Source: Neisseriales bacterium
GTDB lineage: Bacteria > Pseudomonadota > Gammaproteobacteria > Burkholderiales > UBA11063
Length of the DNA: 64,000 bases
Reading direction: 5' to 3'
Assembly (NCBI GenBank): GCA_008017155.1
Contig: SSGX01000033.1
Location: 1-64,000, forward strand
The notes beneath the pieces were generated by a model that worked only from the letters and a program-made list of their open reading frames with translations, ran no database searches and had not been told where the DNA came from. Positions 10,244 to 19,417 of this stretch are shown here, in pieces; the stretch's first letter is position 1; each line of letters begins with the position of its first letter. Both the position numbers and the translations under genes were made by a program.

Positions 10244-10507
10244 ATGAAATTATATATTATTCATGTTGGATACTATGATTATGAGGTTGGTATGTATGAA
10301 CTACACTCCCAATTTCTGATTGCAGCAAAAGACGCATCAACGGCTAAAAACATAGTGATAAATAAATCTATCTTTAAAGAAAAAAAGATGCATATCGATG
10401 GGATACAAGAGATAAATAATGTCGAGGGCTATAAAATTAATCTTGAGAAGACAGATATTCAGATTGAAAACCGGATCCTTAGTTATAATGAAATCAAAGA
10501 GCTCTAG
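10244..10507 (+). CDS. DUF1543-family protein
   Basis: An 87-residue protein starting MKLYIIHVGYYD and containing ELHSQFLIAA and MHIDGIQEINNVEGYKINL, which match my memory of the DUF1543 pattern (N-terminal beta strand, ExHDxxF-like segment, then hxDxhxxhxxhxGY.I.L). Function is unknown. The frame is open 14 codons further upstream, but AGGA nine bases before the ATG at 10244 and the family's usual N-terminus support this start. It stands alone between uvrA and ssb. Confidence 0.72.
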   Translation: MKLYIIHVGYYDYEVGMYELHSQFLIAAKDASTAKNIVINKSIFKEKKMHIDGIQEINNVEGYKINLEKTDIQIENRILSYNEIKEL

Positions 10508-10715
10508 CCAAAATGTTACTAAATACAACGTTTTCATGATGTTATTTAATATATTTAGCGCAACGCTCATACCATTTTTAAATATATCATATTGATATAT
10601 AAAAATATTTCTCAAACAATACAAACTTACATAAGTTGAGCTAAGCTGACTCTTATGTTAAACTCATGTTTAGATGAAACTATTTATATATTGATTATAA
10701 TACCTTGGGGGGCTT

Positions 10716-11147
10716 ATGGCGCGTGGATCGGTGAATAAAGTAATCTTGATTGGTAACCTGGGTGGCGATCCAGAAGTTAGGTACATGACAAATAGTGAGC
10801 CTGTTACCAGCTTTAGTTTAGCAACCACAGAAGCATGGCGTGATAAAAGTAGTGGCGAAAAAAAAGAGCAAACTGAATGGCATCGTGTCGTTGTCTATGG
10901 CAAACTAGCGGAAATCATTGGTAAATTTGCTAAAAAAGGTAGCCATATGTATGTTGAAGGTCGCTTACGTACCAGAAAATGGGTTGACCAACAAAACAAT
11001 AGTCGATTTACTACTGAGATCGTTGCAAATGAAGTGCATATTTTGGCAAATCGTAATAGCAGTCTAGATGAAAATATTAATGATGATGATCTAGATAATA
11101 TTTCTTTTAACCAAGATTATGCACATAATTATGAATCAAGCTTCTAA
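10716..11147 (+). CDS. ssb: Single-stranded DNA-binding protein
   Basis: The OB-fold domain occupies residues 1-110 ([50 protein letters not shown]), typical of bacterial SSB. The linker and tail are short (total 143 aa) and acidic ([11 protein letters not shown]), ending ESSF. The usual tip DDDIPF that docks partner proteins is degenerate here: only the terminal Phe and nearby acids remain. A GGGGGG ribosome site precedes the ATG. Proximity to uvrA is common in Proteobacteria. Confidence 0.96.
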   Translation: MARGSVNKVILIGNLGGDPEVRYMTNSEPVTSFSLATTEAWRDKSSGEKKEQTEWHRVVVYGKLAEIIGKFAKKGSHMYVEGRLRTRKWVDQQNNSRFTTEIVANEVHILANRNSSLDENINDDDLDNISFNQDYAHNYESSF

Positions 11148-11161
11148 TTAGAACTTTCAGC

Positions 11162-11188
11162 GGCTACCAATAACCAATACAGGTAGCC
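11162..11188 (+). terminator. Possible weak terminator after ssb
   Basis: Inverted repeat GGCTACC (11162-11168) and GGTAGCC (11182-11188) lies 15 bases past the ssb stop. The T-run comes only 12 bases later, so termination is uncertain. Confidence 0.35.
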
Positions 11189-11208
11189 CCTATTGATTGC
11201 TTTTAACG

Positions 11209-12324
11209 TTATAAATCACAACGATTTGCCTGTTCACCAACATATCTACGGCAAAGGGGGACAACGCTATCATCATCCTGAAAAGATGTAATCCCCAAAT
11301 CAATTGCATGCCGTAAAGGACTATTCATTTTAACGGCAAATGAGATCTCATCATTTTCTAGAGTTACTGGACTTACAGTTAAATCATTCAAATTATGCTG
11401 TCGTAAATAATGAATCGCAACAGGAGTATCACTAACTACACCAGCTATTTTATCTTTTTCAAGTAGTTTGATTGCCTCATCCATATCTCCTACCCGAGTA
11501 ACTGGAATACCATTTTTTTCTGCGACTTCAACATCAAACTCACCAGAAATTCCCGCCACACCAGCTATTTGTAATCCTTCAAGGCTTCCTGAACGATGCG
11601 CATTTTCGTAGCGTGCAATCGTAAGTGCTGAAGTAAAGTTGGCATTAATCGCAGTAAATATTGCCGCGGCAATTATGATCCAAAAAATTCCGATAATCCG
11701 CCCCTGTGTAGTTACTGGCATATAATCAACTTTTTTTTGAAAAAGATGTAACCATATTCGTTGAGTTAGGTTTGGATATTGGATATTACTATTATTTAAA
11801 CCACTTTTTACTTTTTTATGTTCAAATAGCCACAATAATGTTAAATATCCAGCAAAAGATAGAATAAGAGCAACGATTATATGCAGAAGATTTTTACTAA
11901 TTAAAATTTTTGCAATATCAAAAATTCCAAGCTCATGTTTTTTGATAATAACACCGATAGAACTTAGATAAAATGGTCGAGAAAAATCAATTACTTCAAG
12001 CCTTTTAGCTGAAACAGATACCGGACCTATTACTACATCAAGCTTATTAGTATTTGCAAGTGTATTAACTACACTTTCCATATTATCGCTACTTAATGGA
12101 ATATAACGATATTCCCAATGATTTAATTTGGCAATTCTGTCCCAAATATCTACTGCAATACCGGAATAATGTCCATTAATATTTTGGGCAAATGGCATAT
12201 CCATTAATACACCTACCTGAATTGGATGCTCTTTACTCCCTAAATCATCAGCAAATGAAAGCGTAGCCATAATAGTGAAAAAAAAGTAAAAGATCAGTCG
12301 TAAACTAGAGTTAAGTAATTTCAT
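11209..12324 (-). CDS. Glutamate-receptor-like membrane protein (SBP_bac_3 domain split by membrane segments)
   Basis: After a signal peptide (MKLLNSS...SFADD), the first half of a periplasmic amino-acid-binding domain (VGVLMDMPFAQ ... VIGPVSVSAKRLEVIDFSRPFY) is followed by a transmembrane helix (LLHIIVALILSFAGYLTLLWLF), a short re-entrant-like segment, a second helix (IIGIFWIIIAAAIFTAINANFTSAL) and the second half of the binding domain (LEGLQIAGVAG ... RVGDMDEAIKLL ... AGVVSDTPVAIHY). That S1-M1-P-M2-S2 order is the architecture of ionotropic glutamate receptors such as bacterial GluR0. FTAINANFTSALT resembles the SYTANLAAFLT motif, but no TVGYGD-like filter is present. It could be a ligand-gated channel or a sensor. 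The start was set at 12324 because GAGG and a signal peptide fit there; the longer frame overlaps tldD. Confidence 0.75.
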   Translation of the reverse strand: MKLLNSSLRLIFYFFFTIMATLSFADDLGSKEHPIQVGVLMDMPFAQNINGHYSGIAVDIWDRIAKLNHWEYRYIPLSSDNMESVVNTLANTNKLDVVIGPVSVSAKRLEVIDFSRPFYLSSIGVIIKKHELGIFDIAKILISKNLLHIIVALILSFAGYLTLLWLFEHKKVKSGLNNSNIQYPNLTQRIWLHLFQKKVDYMPVTTQGRIIGIFWIIIAAAIFTAINANFTSALTIARYENAHRSGSLEGLQIAGVAGISGEFDVEVAEKNGIPVTRVGDMDEAIKLLEKDKIAGVVSDTPVAIHYLRQHNLNDLTVSPVTLENDEISFAVKMNSPLRHAIDLGITSFQDDDSVVPLCRRYVGEQANRCDL

Positions 12325-12350
12325 AATAATCGCCTCATAAGAATTACTTA

Positions 12351-13772
12351 TTAGCCACCAACAATAAGTCCACCATCCAAACGGATTGTTGGTTGACCAA
12401 CTCCAACAGGTACAGATTGTCCATCCTTGCCACAAACGCCAACTCCACTGTCAAGAGAAAAATCATTCCCAATCATAGTGACGTGCTTTAAACATTCTGG
12501 ACCACTTCCAACTAGGGCGCAACCTTTGACTGGATAAGATAATTTGCCATTTTCAATTACCCAAGCAACTGAAGCATTAAATACGAACTGTCCAGAAGTA
12601 ATATCAACCTGCCCACCTTCAAAATTTTCCGCATATAAACCATAATCTACGCTAGCAATAATTTCTTCTGGAGTATGCTTACCACCTAGCATATAGGTAT
12701 TTGTCATCCGTGGGATTGGAGTTGAAGCAAAAGATTCGCGCCGTCCATTTCCAGTAGACTTGGTATTCATTAGGCGAGCATTTAATTCATCAAACATATA
12801 GCCTTTAAGAATACCATCTTCGATTAATACATTATGCTGAGTAGGATTCCCCTCATCATCGATATTTAATGATCCACGACGATCACTAATTGTACCATCA
12901 TCAATTACGGTAACTCCCGGACTCGCTACCCGTTCACCGATTTTACCACTAAATGCCGAACTTTCTTTACGGTTAAAGTCACCCTCAAGCCCATGTCCAA
13001 CTGCTTCATGAAGAATCACACCAGCCCAACCATTGCCAAGGATAACGGGCATTTCGCCGTTGGGACCAGCTTTAGCATCTAATTTCAAAATAGCCTGATT
13101 ATATGCTCGCTCAATATAGCCATCAATAACCTCATCATTAAAATACGATATATCATACCTGCCGCCACCGCCTGCGCCGGCTCGCTCCATTTGTCCATTG
13201 CGGTTCACAATGATGCTAACACTCATATGAATTAAAGGACGAATATCACTAAAATGCTCCTTATCACTACGCACCAGATAAATTTGATCATACTCAAGAT
13301 TTATACTCGCAATCACATTCATAACATGAGGAAGTTTACGGGCAAGCTGATTAATCCGTTCCAGAATTTTTATTTTACCGATACTTTCCATTGTTGCAAT
13401 TGGATTACTTAAAGTATATAATGGATTAATTACTTTTTTATCGTGTGAGTATTTCTGAGACTGGATATTAACTGGCTCTAGATATAAATTAGCAACCAGA
13501 TTACTGATTACTTTCTCATTAAGCGCATTAGCATAGCTGAAAAAGGTTTTTTCGCCACAAACAGCTCGAATCCCAATACCTTGATTTACAGCGTAGCTAC
13601 CCGACTTGATTATCCCTTCATCCAGTACCCAAGATTCAGTTGCCGTATGCTGCAGATAAAAATCTGCAAAATCTACTCCTTTAAGCGCTATTTTATTAAT
13701 TTCTTGATCAAGAAAGCTTGGTTCTAAATTATTTGCCTCAAGAATAGTAGTAATCACCTGTTGATTAAGCAT
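12351..13772 (-). CDS. tldD: Metalloprotease TldD
   Basis: 473 residues of the TldD/PmbA family, which with TldE (PmbA) degrades unfolded peptides and matures microcins. The zinc motif HEAVGHGLEGDF (HExxxH type) lies at about 257-268, followed by the usual ESSAFSGKIG, and the C-terminus GQPTIRLDGGLIVGG is family-typical. TldE is not in the window. The gene follows the PAP2 phosphatase by 22 bases and precedes the receptor-like gene by 26, so all are probably one transcript. Confidence 0.95.
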   Translation of the reverse strand: MLNQQVITTILEANNLEPSFLDQEINKIALKGVDFADFYLQHTATESWVLDEGIIKSGSYAVNQGIGIRAVCGEKTFFSYANALNEKVISNLVANLYLEPVNIQSQKYSHDKKVINPLYTLSNPIATMESIGKIKILERINQLARKLPHVMNVIASINLEYDQIYLVRSDKEHFSDIRPLIHMSVSIIVNRNGQMERAGAGGGGRYDISYFNDEVIDGYIERAYNQAILKLDAKAGPNGEMPVILGNGWAGVILHEAVGHGLEGDFNRKESSAFSGKIGERVASPGVTVIDDGTISDRRGSLNIDDEGNPTQHNVLIEDGILKGYMFDELNARLMNTKSTGNGRRESFASTPIPRMTNTYMLGGKHTPEEIIASVDYGLYAENFEGGQVDITSGQFVFNASVAWVIENGKLSYPVKGCALVGSGPECLKHVTMIGNDFSLDSGVGVCGKDGQSVPVGVGQPTIRLDGGLIVGG

Positions 13773-13794
13773 TTTTCACTCATTAAAAATTTAT

Positions 13795-14451
13795 TTATTT
13801 GTTATGGTTATGGCTAATTGCAATTCGTTGCCAAATGGCAAGACTTATTACAGCACAAAATATTCCTAGCCCAATCCCAGCAAAACAATCGCCAAGGAAA
13901 TGGTAATCAAGAAGTATTAAACACGTAATACCAAAAAACGCCAATAAAAACCAAATATACACTAGTTTAGGATAAACATAGCTCAACCACATTGCACAAA
14001 ATACCACATAGGTAGAATGACCAGAAGGGAAACTCCCTTGATTGCCAAAACCATGTAGCCAATTAAAGCCATAAACATTATCATGAATCAAAGAAAGATT
14101 ATTATTAATCCAAGTTTTTGGCCAATACCTACCAAAAACAATTTTTAGCCCAGTTTTTATTTCCATTGTCAGCTTCAGCATTAGGTAAAAATATACTGGT
14201 GCGGTAAAGCTTAATACTTTACGCTGTTTCTGCCAGTAGTAGATTATTAATGCCATAATTGCTAATACGCTGATAAAAATTGGCATTCCCTCGGTAATTT
14301 TACGTAATTGTAAATAACTGTCAATGCCATGTTGATGAATGAATATCGCAAGTGGGCGATCCAGAACAAGAATTGAAGCATAAGCCAGTATCCAAAGTAT
14401 AATAATTATAACTAGGGATTTAAACAGGTTTGATTTATTTATTTGTATCAT
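13795..14451 (-). CDS. PAP2-family membrane phosphatase
   Basis: A 218-aa polytopic membrane protein with the three phosphatase motifs of the PAP2 superfamily: KIVFGRYWP (motif 1), GSFPSGHS (motif 2, catalytic His) and LLDYHFLGDCFAG (motif 3). About six hydrophobic segments surround them. Such enzymes remove phosphate from lipid A, undecaprenyl pyrophosphate or phosphatidic acid. Its start lies 17 bases inside the end of the ArnT-like glycosyltransferase gene, a pairing that suggests envelope lipid modification: the glycosyltransferase uses an undecaprenyl-phosphate sugar donor and PAP2 enzymes handle the lipid carrier. The substrate is inferred only. Confidence 0.88.
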   Translation of the reverse strand: MIQINKSNLFKSLVIIIILWILAYASILVLDRPLAIFIHQHGIDSYLQLRKITEGMPIFISVLAIMALIIYYWQKQRKVLSFTAPVYFYLMLKLTMEIKTGLKIVFGRYWPKTWINNNLSLIHDNVYGFNWLHGFGNQGSFPSGHSTYVVFCAMWLSYVYPKLVYIWFLLAFFGITCLILLDYHFLGDCFAGIGLGIFCAVISLAIWQRIAISHNHNK

Positions 14452-16090
14452 TTTTTAATACCATAAAACACTCTAAATGTTGCTGTAATTTTGCCGAATT
14501 TGTATAGTATGGGATCACCTTATCAATAGTATTGCCACAAAACTGTCCAATTAATTGAAATTTTCTTTTATTGGCAGCTAACTGTTGCCAGTCAGTATCG
14601 CGAATAAATAAATAATAGCTCCCGGTAGTAGGTAAATCAGCCAACTCATGCGCTTTGTGGTATGGGTAGTTAGAATGAAACTCCAGCGGTAAAGCATTAA
14701 CATTATAATCATAAACTAGTAAAGATTCCGTTTGGGCATTTACTATTTGGGCTGCCAAATAACCAAAATCATACCGAGCATAAATCCGTCCATTCACGAG
14801 CATAATAAACACAAAAGCAAATGAGATCGCTAGTGCCGGATAAATTATTATTTGTGATAGATAACTGATCTTATTCTTGGTCTGGATGATGTAGATTAGT
14901 AAGCCTAATGGTAGAATAATACTAATACTCGCCATGTCCAGCTTAAATAAGTATAGCGTTAGACCAATTGTAAGTATTATCAATAAAACACTAATTACCA
15001 GCTGAAATTTAGCTAGCTTCATGCCACTTTGGCGATACAAATAATCAGCACAAAGTATCGCGGCAAATGGCATGATGATATTGGTATAGTGATCAAGCTG
15101 GAATTTGGTAGCACTAAACATGATGAATGTTAGCCAGAAGGCTGCCAATAAATAAACCTGTTTGGCTTTAAGTACTTTATCAGCTTCTTTTTTAAAATTC
15201 TTTATTAGCTGATAAGTTGCGATTATAAATACCATGCTCCACGGTAAAAACGCCCATAAATAGGTATGAACAAAAAAGAATATATCACCGTGTTTATTAA
15301 CTATTGGTCCACTATTAAAGAATCTACCAAACTGACTACCCCAGAAATACCAAAGTATCCCGGAAACATGGGTTTGTCCAAAGATTACTTTTTCTGGATG
15401 AGCATCAAACTGGAGATAAAGACAGATTAATTCAGGTAAGATAAATACTAGGCTTAGCCCATAGCCAAGTAACCATTTAGGAGTTATTATCTTCTTAAAT
15501 TGACCGCTATAAATCCATGCTGCAACTAAACCACTAAAGATGGTAATTAGAACAAAGATACCTTTAGTCATCAATGCCAAAGCAGTAAAGAAACTTGCCA
15601 GTAGTAGAGATTTAAGTGAAGACTCTTTATCATAAATGAGCCAATAGTAACAAGCAGGCATTATTTCACCAAGGAGATAAGCTTCTGCCCTGACATCCAT
15701 TGCGGATAGCATAAGATGCAGACTAGTTACATAAATCAACATAGCCAGTAAGCCAACTTCATTATTGTAAAGATGTTTTGCTAGTCGATAAGTATAATAA
15801 GCACCAAGTAGATGAAATAAATATCCCGGTAATACATAGGCAAATGAATTTATCCCGAATATCTTAAACGATAATGCTGCCATCCAGAATGGGAAGTGGG
15901 GCTTATCGAGCCAATCTTGTCCACCAGAATATAAATCAATCCAGTTATGTTGCAGAATCATCTGCTTGGCAATATTTGCATATAACACCGGATCATCATT
16001 ACGCATTAGCGGTTCAAACAAACCAATCGCTGTAATTGCCAAAGCAATTAGAATAATCAGATAAAATTTTTTATTGCGTATATCCAGCAT
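14435..16090 (-). CDS. ArnT-like (PMT_2/GT83) membrane glycosyltransferase
   Basis: About 551 residues with a dozen hydrophobic helices and a C-terminal periplasmic part. The GT-C hallmark FEPLMRNDDPVLYANIAKQM has the acidic DD pair after the first helix, followed by WIDLYSGGQDWLDKPHFPFWM, both typical of ArnT (4-amino-4-deoxyarabinose transferase to lipid A) and related PMT_2 enzymes. The sugar and acceptor cannot be told. The frame opens with a TTG at 16129, but that TTG is the -35 of a good promoter, so the ATG at 16090 is chosen. The mRNA would then have almost no leader. It heads the operon with PAP2, tldD and the receptor-like gene. Confidence 0.82.
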   Translation of the reverse strand: MLDIRNKKFYLIILIALAITAIGLFEPLMRNDDPVLYANIAKQMILQHNWIDLYSGGQDWLDKPHFPFWMAALSFKIFGINSFAYVLPGYLFHLLGAYYTYRLAKHLYNNEVGLLAMLIYVTSLHLMLSAMDVRAEAYLLGEIMPACYYWLIYDKESSLKSLLLASFFTALALMTKGIFVLITIFSGLVAAWIYSGQFKKIITPKWLLGYGLSLVFILPELICLYLQFDAHPEKVIFGQTHVSGILWYFWGSQFGRFFNSGPIVNKHGDIFFFVHTYLWAFLPWSMVFIIATYQLIKNFKKEADKVLKAKQVYLLAAFWLTFIMFSATKFQLDHYTNIIMPFAAILCADYLYRQSGMKLAKFQLVISVLLIILTIGLTLYLFKLDMASISIILPLGLLIYIIQTKNKISYLSQIIIYPALAISFAFVFIMLVNGRIYARYDFGYLAAQIVNAQTESLLVYDYNVNALPLEFHSNYPYHKAHELADLPTTGSYYLFIRDTDWQQLAANKRKFQLIGQFCGNTIDKVIPYYTNSAKLQQHLECFMVLKNDTNK

Positions 16091-16100
16091 ACCCTGCCCA

Positions 16101-16129
16101 AATATATAATTTGTAGTATAATTAGTCAA
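16101..16129 (-). promoter_or_regulatory. Sigma-70 promoter of the glycosyltransferase operon
   Basis: On the minus strand TTGACT (16124-16129), a 17-base spacer and TATATT (16101-16106) form a near-consensus promoter. The predicted start of transcription, near 16094, is only a few bases before the ATG at 16090. Confidence 0.65.
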
Positions 16130-16302
16130 TTAAGGTAACTATTAATATAGTACATTCACTATAGCTGCCGGAATATGAGGCAATAGCAAGGCGATGCAGT
16201 TTAGATTGAACTAAATAAGGAGTCTTGCAACATAGCTATTACGAAATAGTACGAGTAGTTACCAATTAAGTAATCATTATACTATCTTTTGGAGCAAGAC
16301 TA

Positions 16303-16794
16303 ATGGCTGATAACATCTACACCTTTAAGGCACAGGATATTCATGGTAAAGAGTTTGATTTTGAAGAGCTTCGAGGCAAGGTTGTGTTAATCGTCAATAC
16401 TGCCAGCAAATGTGGTTTTACCGGACAATATCGTGAATTGGAAGAACTACATAAAAAATACCATGCTGATGGACTTGAAATTATTGGCTTCCCTTGTAAC
16501 CAATTTGGGCATCAGGAGCCAGGTAGCGAACAAGAAATTCTTGAATTTTGTAACCTAAACTATGATGTTTCATTCAAGTTAATGAGTAAGATTGAAGTAA
16601 ATGGCAATACCGCCCATCCTCTTTATAAGCACTTGAAACAAAAAGCACCTGGTATACTTGGCTCTAAAGGAATCAAATGGAACTTTACCAAATTCCTAAT
16701 TAATCGTGATAGCACAATTATTACTCGTTATCCACCACAGTTAAAGCCCTCAGAGCTTGAAATCGGAATACAAAGCCTACTAAACATGAAATAA
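16303..16794 (+). CDS. Glutathione peroxidase family thiol peroxidase
   Basis: 163 aa, the usual bacterial length. The catalytic set is present: Cys37 in NTASKCGFT, Gln71 in FGHQEPG, and Trp126-Asn127 in KWNF. Cys83 (EFCN) sits where thioredoxin-dependent members keep their resolving cysteine, so reduction by thioredoxin rather than glutathione is plausible. GGAG lies 8 bases before the ATG and TATACT at 16278-16283 may be its -10. It is followed 57 bases later by ggt, another glutathione-related gene in the same direction. Confidence 0.94.
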   Translation: MADNIYTFKAQDIHGKEFDFEELRGKVVLIVNTASKCGFTGQYRELEELHKKYHADGLEIIGFPCNQFGHQEPGSEQEILEFCNLNYDVSFKLMSKIEVNGNTAHPLYKHLKQKAPGILGSKGIKWNFTKFLINRDSTIITRYPPQLKPSELEIGIQSLLNMK

Positions 16795-16851
16795 TCGGAA
16801 GGTCTATCACTTACTCCTTCTAATTTAATTATTATTTTTTATGGAATCCTG

Positions 16852-18603
16852 ATGAATATAAATACTAAAATTAAAAAATCTGTGCTTGGTGTTTTAGTCG
16901 CAACTAGTTTTTTTAGTAATGCTTATGCCGCCAATCAGCCAGTTGCGCCAGAAGTTGCGACTGCGAAGACCGATAAAGAACTGGTATTAGGTAAAAAAAG
17001 CATGGTTGTAACTAATAATCCTTGGGCAAGCCAAGCAGCAAGTGAGATCTTAAGTAAAGGTGGAAATGCTACTGATGCCGCAGTTGCAGCAGCCTTTATG
17101 CTTGGACTTACAGAGCCACAATCATCGGGAATTGGCGGTGGTGGTTATGCAATGGTTTACAATGATAAGAAGATGAAAGCCTATGATGGACGTGAAGTAG
17201 CTCCAAGAAGCGCAAATCCACAGTGGTTTATCGGTAGTGATGGCAAACCTTTAAGCTTTGATCAGGCAATGCTTAGTGCCAAATCAATTGGTGTACCATC
17301 TGAAGTTGCCTTACTTTATAAAATGCATCAAGATAGCGGAAAATTAGAGTGGAAAAAACTATTAGAGCCAGCAATCAAACTTGCGCAAAAAGGTTTCCCG
17401 ATGAGCCCACGGCTTTATAATCTACTAGTAGCCGATCAGAATGTATTATCGGCAAACTCTGCAATTACTGCGGTTTATTTTAATAGCGATGGTAGTGTTA
17501 AAGCAATTGGTACTACAGTAAAAAATCCTGATTACGCAACTACACTACAAAAAATAGCCAAGGATCCACAAGAGTTTTATACTGGTAGTATTGCCAAAGA
17601 CATTATCAATATTATCAATGAAAAAGCAGGCACTGAGCTTTATACTAAAAAAGACTTAAAAGACTATAATGTGATCGTTTATGATCCAGTATGTAGCCTC
17701 TATCGTAATCAATATAAAATATGCTCGGTTCCTCCATCATCAAGTGGCGGAGCAACAGTTCTTGAATTAATGCAGATTTATGCCAATAACTATTCGGGCA
17801 ATAATCCACAAGATGTTAAATGGGCATATAATTTCCTTGAAGCAAGTAAATTAGCCTATGCTGATCGGAACCAATACCTTGCTGATCCTGACTTTGTCAA
17901 ACAGCCTGTTAAAGGATTACTAAATGCAGATTATCTTGCTAGCCGCAGTAAGTTAGTAACAGAAAGTGCACTGGCAACGCCTGTTAGTGCCGGAATACCA
18001 GATGGAATTGATAAAAAATACGCACCAGATTTAAGCCCGAAACCACATGGAACGACATCAATGTCAATTGTTGATAAAAATGGTGATGCGGTAACCATGA
18101 CTGTGACAGTTGAACATCAGTTTGGTAGCCATCTGTTTGTGGATGGATTTTTCCTTAATAATGAATTAACCGATTTCTCTTTCAAGCCAGTAGCGGATAA
18201 TGGAAAACCAATTGCAAATCGCGTCGAAGCTGGTAAACGTCCGCGCTCATCAATAGCACCAACTATGGTTTTTGATAAAAAAGGTAAGCTTTATGCCCTA
18301 ACCGGTTCACCGGGTGGCAGTCAGATAATTTGTTATGTTGCCAAAAATCTGATTGGTATGCTTGATATGGGACTAACTCCACTAGATGCGGTAAGTAGTG
18401 CAAATCTTTGTGCAGTTAATACCAATCCGGTAATTGAATCTGGTAATGACTGGCTAAATCAGCAAATACCACAATTGCAGGCTATGGGCGAATCAATCGT
18501 CCAAACCGATCTGGTTAGTGGCGAAACCAATATTCTTAAAACCAAGAATGGTTGGCTTGGCGCAGCTGATCCACGCCGTGAAGGTGTTGCGATTGGTAAT
18601 TAG
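16852..18603 (+). CDS. ggt: Gamma-glutamyltransferase (periplasmic)
   Basis: 583 residues with a signal peptide (NTKIKKSVLGVLVATSFFSNAYA). It is made as a proenzyme that cleaves itself before Thr401 in KPHGTTSMS, the N-terminal nucleophile of the small subunit. Other family marks are NATDAAVAAAF, SSGIGGGGYAMVY, RPRSSIAPTMVF and GSPGGSQI. It transfers or hydrolyses the gamma-glutamyl group of glutathione. A long terminator follows. A decayed copy of its last 158 bases lies about 1.6 kb downstream. Confidence 0.96.
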   Translation: MNINTKIKKSVLGVLVATSFFSNAYAANQPVAPEVATAKTDKELVLGKKSMVVTNNPWASQAASEILSKGGNATDAAVAAAFMLGLTEPQSSGIGGGGYAMVYNDKKMKAYDGREVAPRSANPQWFIGSDGKPLSFDQAMLSAKSIGVPSEVALLYKMHQDSGKLEWKKLLEPAIKLAQKGFPMSPRLYNLLVADQNVLSANSAITAVYFNSDGSVKAIGTTVKNPDYATTLQKIAKDPQEFYTGSIAKDIINIINEKAGTELYTKKDLKDYNVIVYDPVCSLYRNQYKICSVPPSSSGGATVLELMQIYANNYSGNNPQDVKWAYNFLEASKLAYADRNQYLADPDFVKQPVKGLLNADYLASRSKLVTESALATPVSAGIPDGIDKKYAPDLSPKPHGTTSMSIVDKNGDAVTMTVTVEHQFGSHLFVDGFFLNNELTDFSFKPVADNGKPIANRVEAGKRPRSSIAPTMVFDKKGKLYALTGSPGGSQIICYVAKNLIGMLDMGLTPLDAVSSANLCAVNTNPVIESGNDWLNQQIPQLQAMGESIVQTDLVSGETNILKTKNGWLGAADPRREGVAIGN

Positions 18604-18628
18604 ACAATAAAACAGCGAAATTGATTAC

Positions 18629-18692
18629 ACTCCCTGTAAGTAAGCAAGTATAATAAAAACAATTTATACTAGCTATTTACAGGGAGTTTTTT
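18629..18692 (+). terminator. Long two-part hairpin terminator after ggt
   Basis: Outer arms ACTCCCTGTAA (18629-18639) and TTACAGGGAGT (18677-18687) enclose an inner inverted repeat AGTATAA/TTATACT, and a run of six Ts follows. Confidence 0.8.
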
Positions 18693-18723
18693 ATGATGGA
18701 ACTTCCTTTAGTTCATTATAAAA

Positions 18724-19416
18724 TTACCAGCTTTTAGCCAGCATTTCTGCTTCATGCATCTTGACAGCCAAAACTTCCGCCGCATTACTTTTTGCTTGTG
18801 CACCTACGAATATATGTTGATAATCAATTACGCCCATGATTGCTAAAGTTGCTTTTACGATAGGCTCACCAAAATTACCTAGCGTATCATATGCATACAA
18901 TACTTCGCTCCGATTCAAATTTGAAATCTGTTGTCGAATTTCTTTTCGTATTTCTGGATCATAGACTCCCCCACTTGCCTGTATAAATATCGCTTTACGG
19001 TTTTTTAGAAGTCCTTCAGGTATTCCAGCCTCGCCGTATGAAAATGTCTGTTTAGCGGCACAGATTATATCTAAGTATTTTTTTAAGACTGCGGGGAAAC
19101 TAAATTCCCACATAGGAGCAGCAAAAACATATTTATCATGAGCGATAAATTGATCAATAACGGCTTGACGTTTACCAAGTGCAATTTTTTCTTCATCATT
19201 AAGCGAACTAAAATCACTTCCAGACATTAATTTACCAAACGCTGCATACACAGTGCTATCAATATCTGGAGCATCCAGATCATAGAGATTAATTGTATTT
19301 ATTTCATCTGTTGGATGATATGTTGTATAAGTATCGACAAATTTCTTTAATACTTGCTGAGATTTAGAAAATTCAGCTAATCCTGGATGCGCAACAATTA
19401 CTAAAACTTTACTCAT
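18724..19416 (-). CDS. FMN-dependent NAD(P)H oxidoreductase (azoreductase/quinone reductase family)
   Basis: 230 aa with the flavodoxin-2 fold: MSKVLVIVAHPG at the N-terminus and APMWEFSFPAVLKKYLD (about 98-114), the segment that cradles FMN in AzoR-type enzymes, then FSYGEAGIPEGLL and FIQASGGVYD. Such enzymes reduce quinones and azo compounds with two electrons from NAD(P)H. It lies one base after the MarR regulator, so it is its probable target. The last C-terminal residues are unremarkable. Confidence 0.86.
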   Translation of the reverse strand: MSKVLVIVAHPGLAEFSKSQQVLKKFVDTYTTYHPTDEINTINLYDLDAPDIDSTVYAAFGKLMSGSDFSSLNDEEKIALGKRQAVIDQFIAHDKYVFAAPMWEFSFPAVLKKYLDIICAAKQTFSYGEAGIPEGLLKNRKAIFIQASGGVYDPEIRKEIRQQISNLNRSEVLYAYDTLGNFGEPIVKATLAIMGVIDYQHIFVGAQAKSNAAEVLAVKMHEAEMLAKSW

Positions 19417-19417
19417 T

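Noticed and set aside
10337-10624. 95-aa minus-strand frame opposite the DUF1543 gene
   Set aside because: It is hydrophobic by reverse-strand composition and overlaps a recognised family; no ribosome site or promoter was seen.
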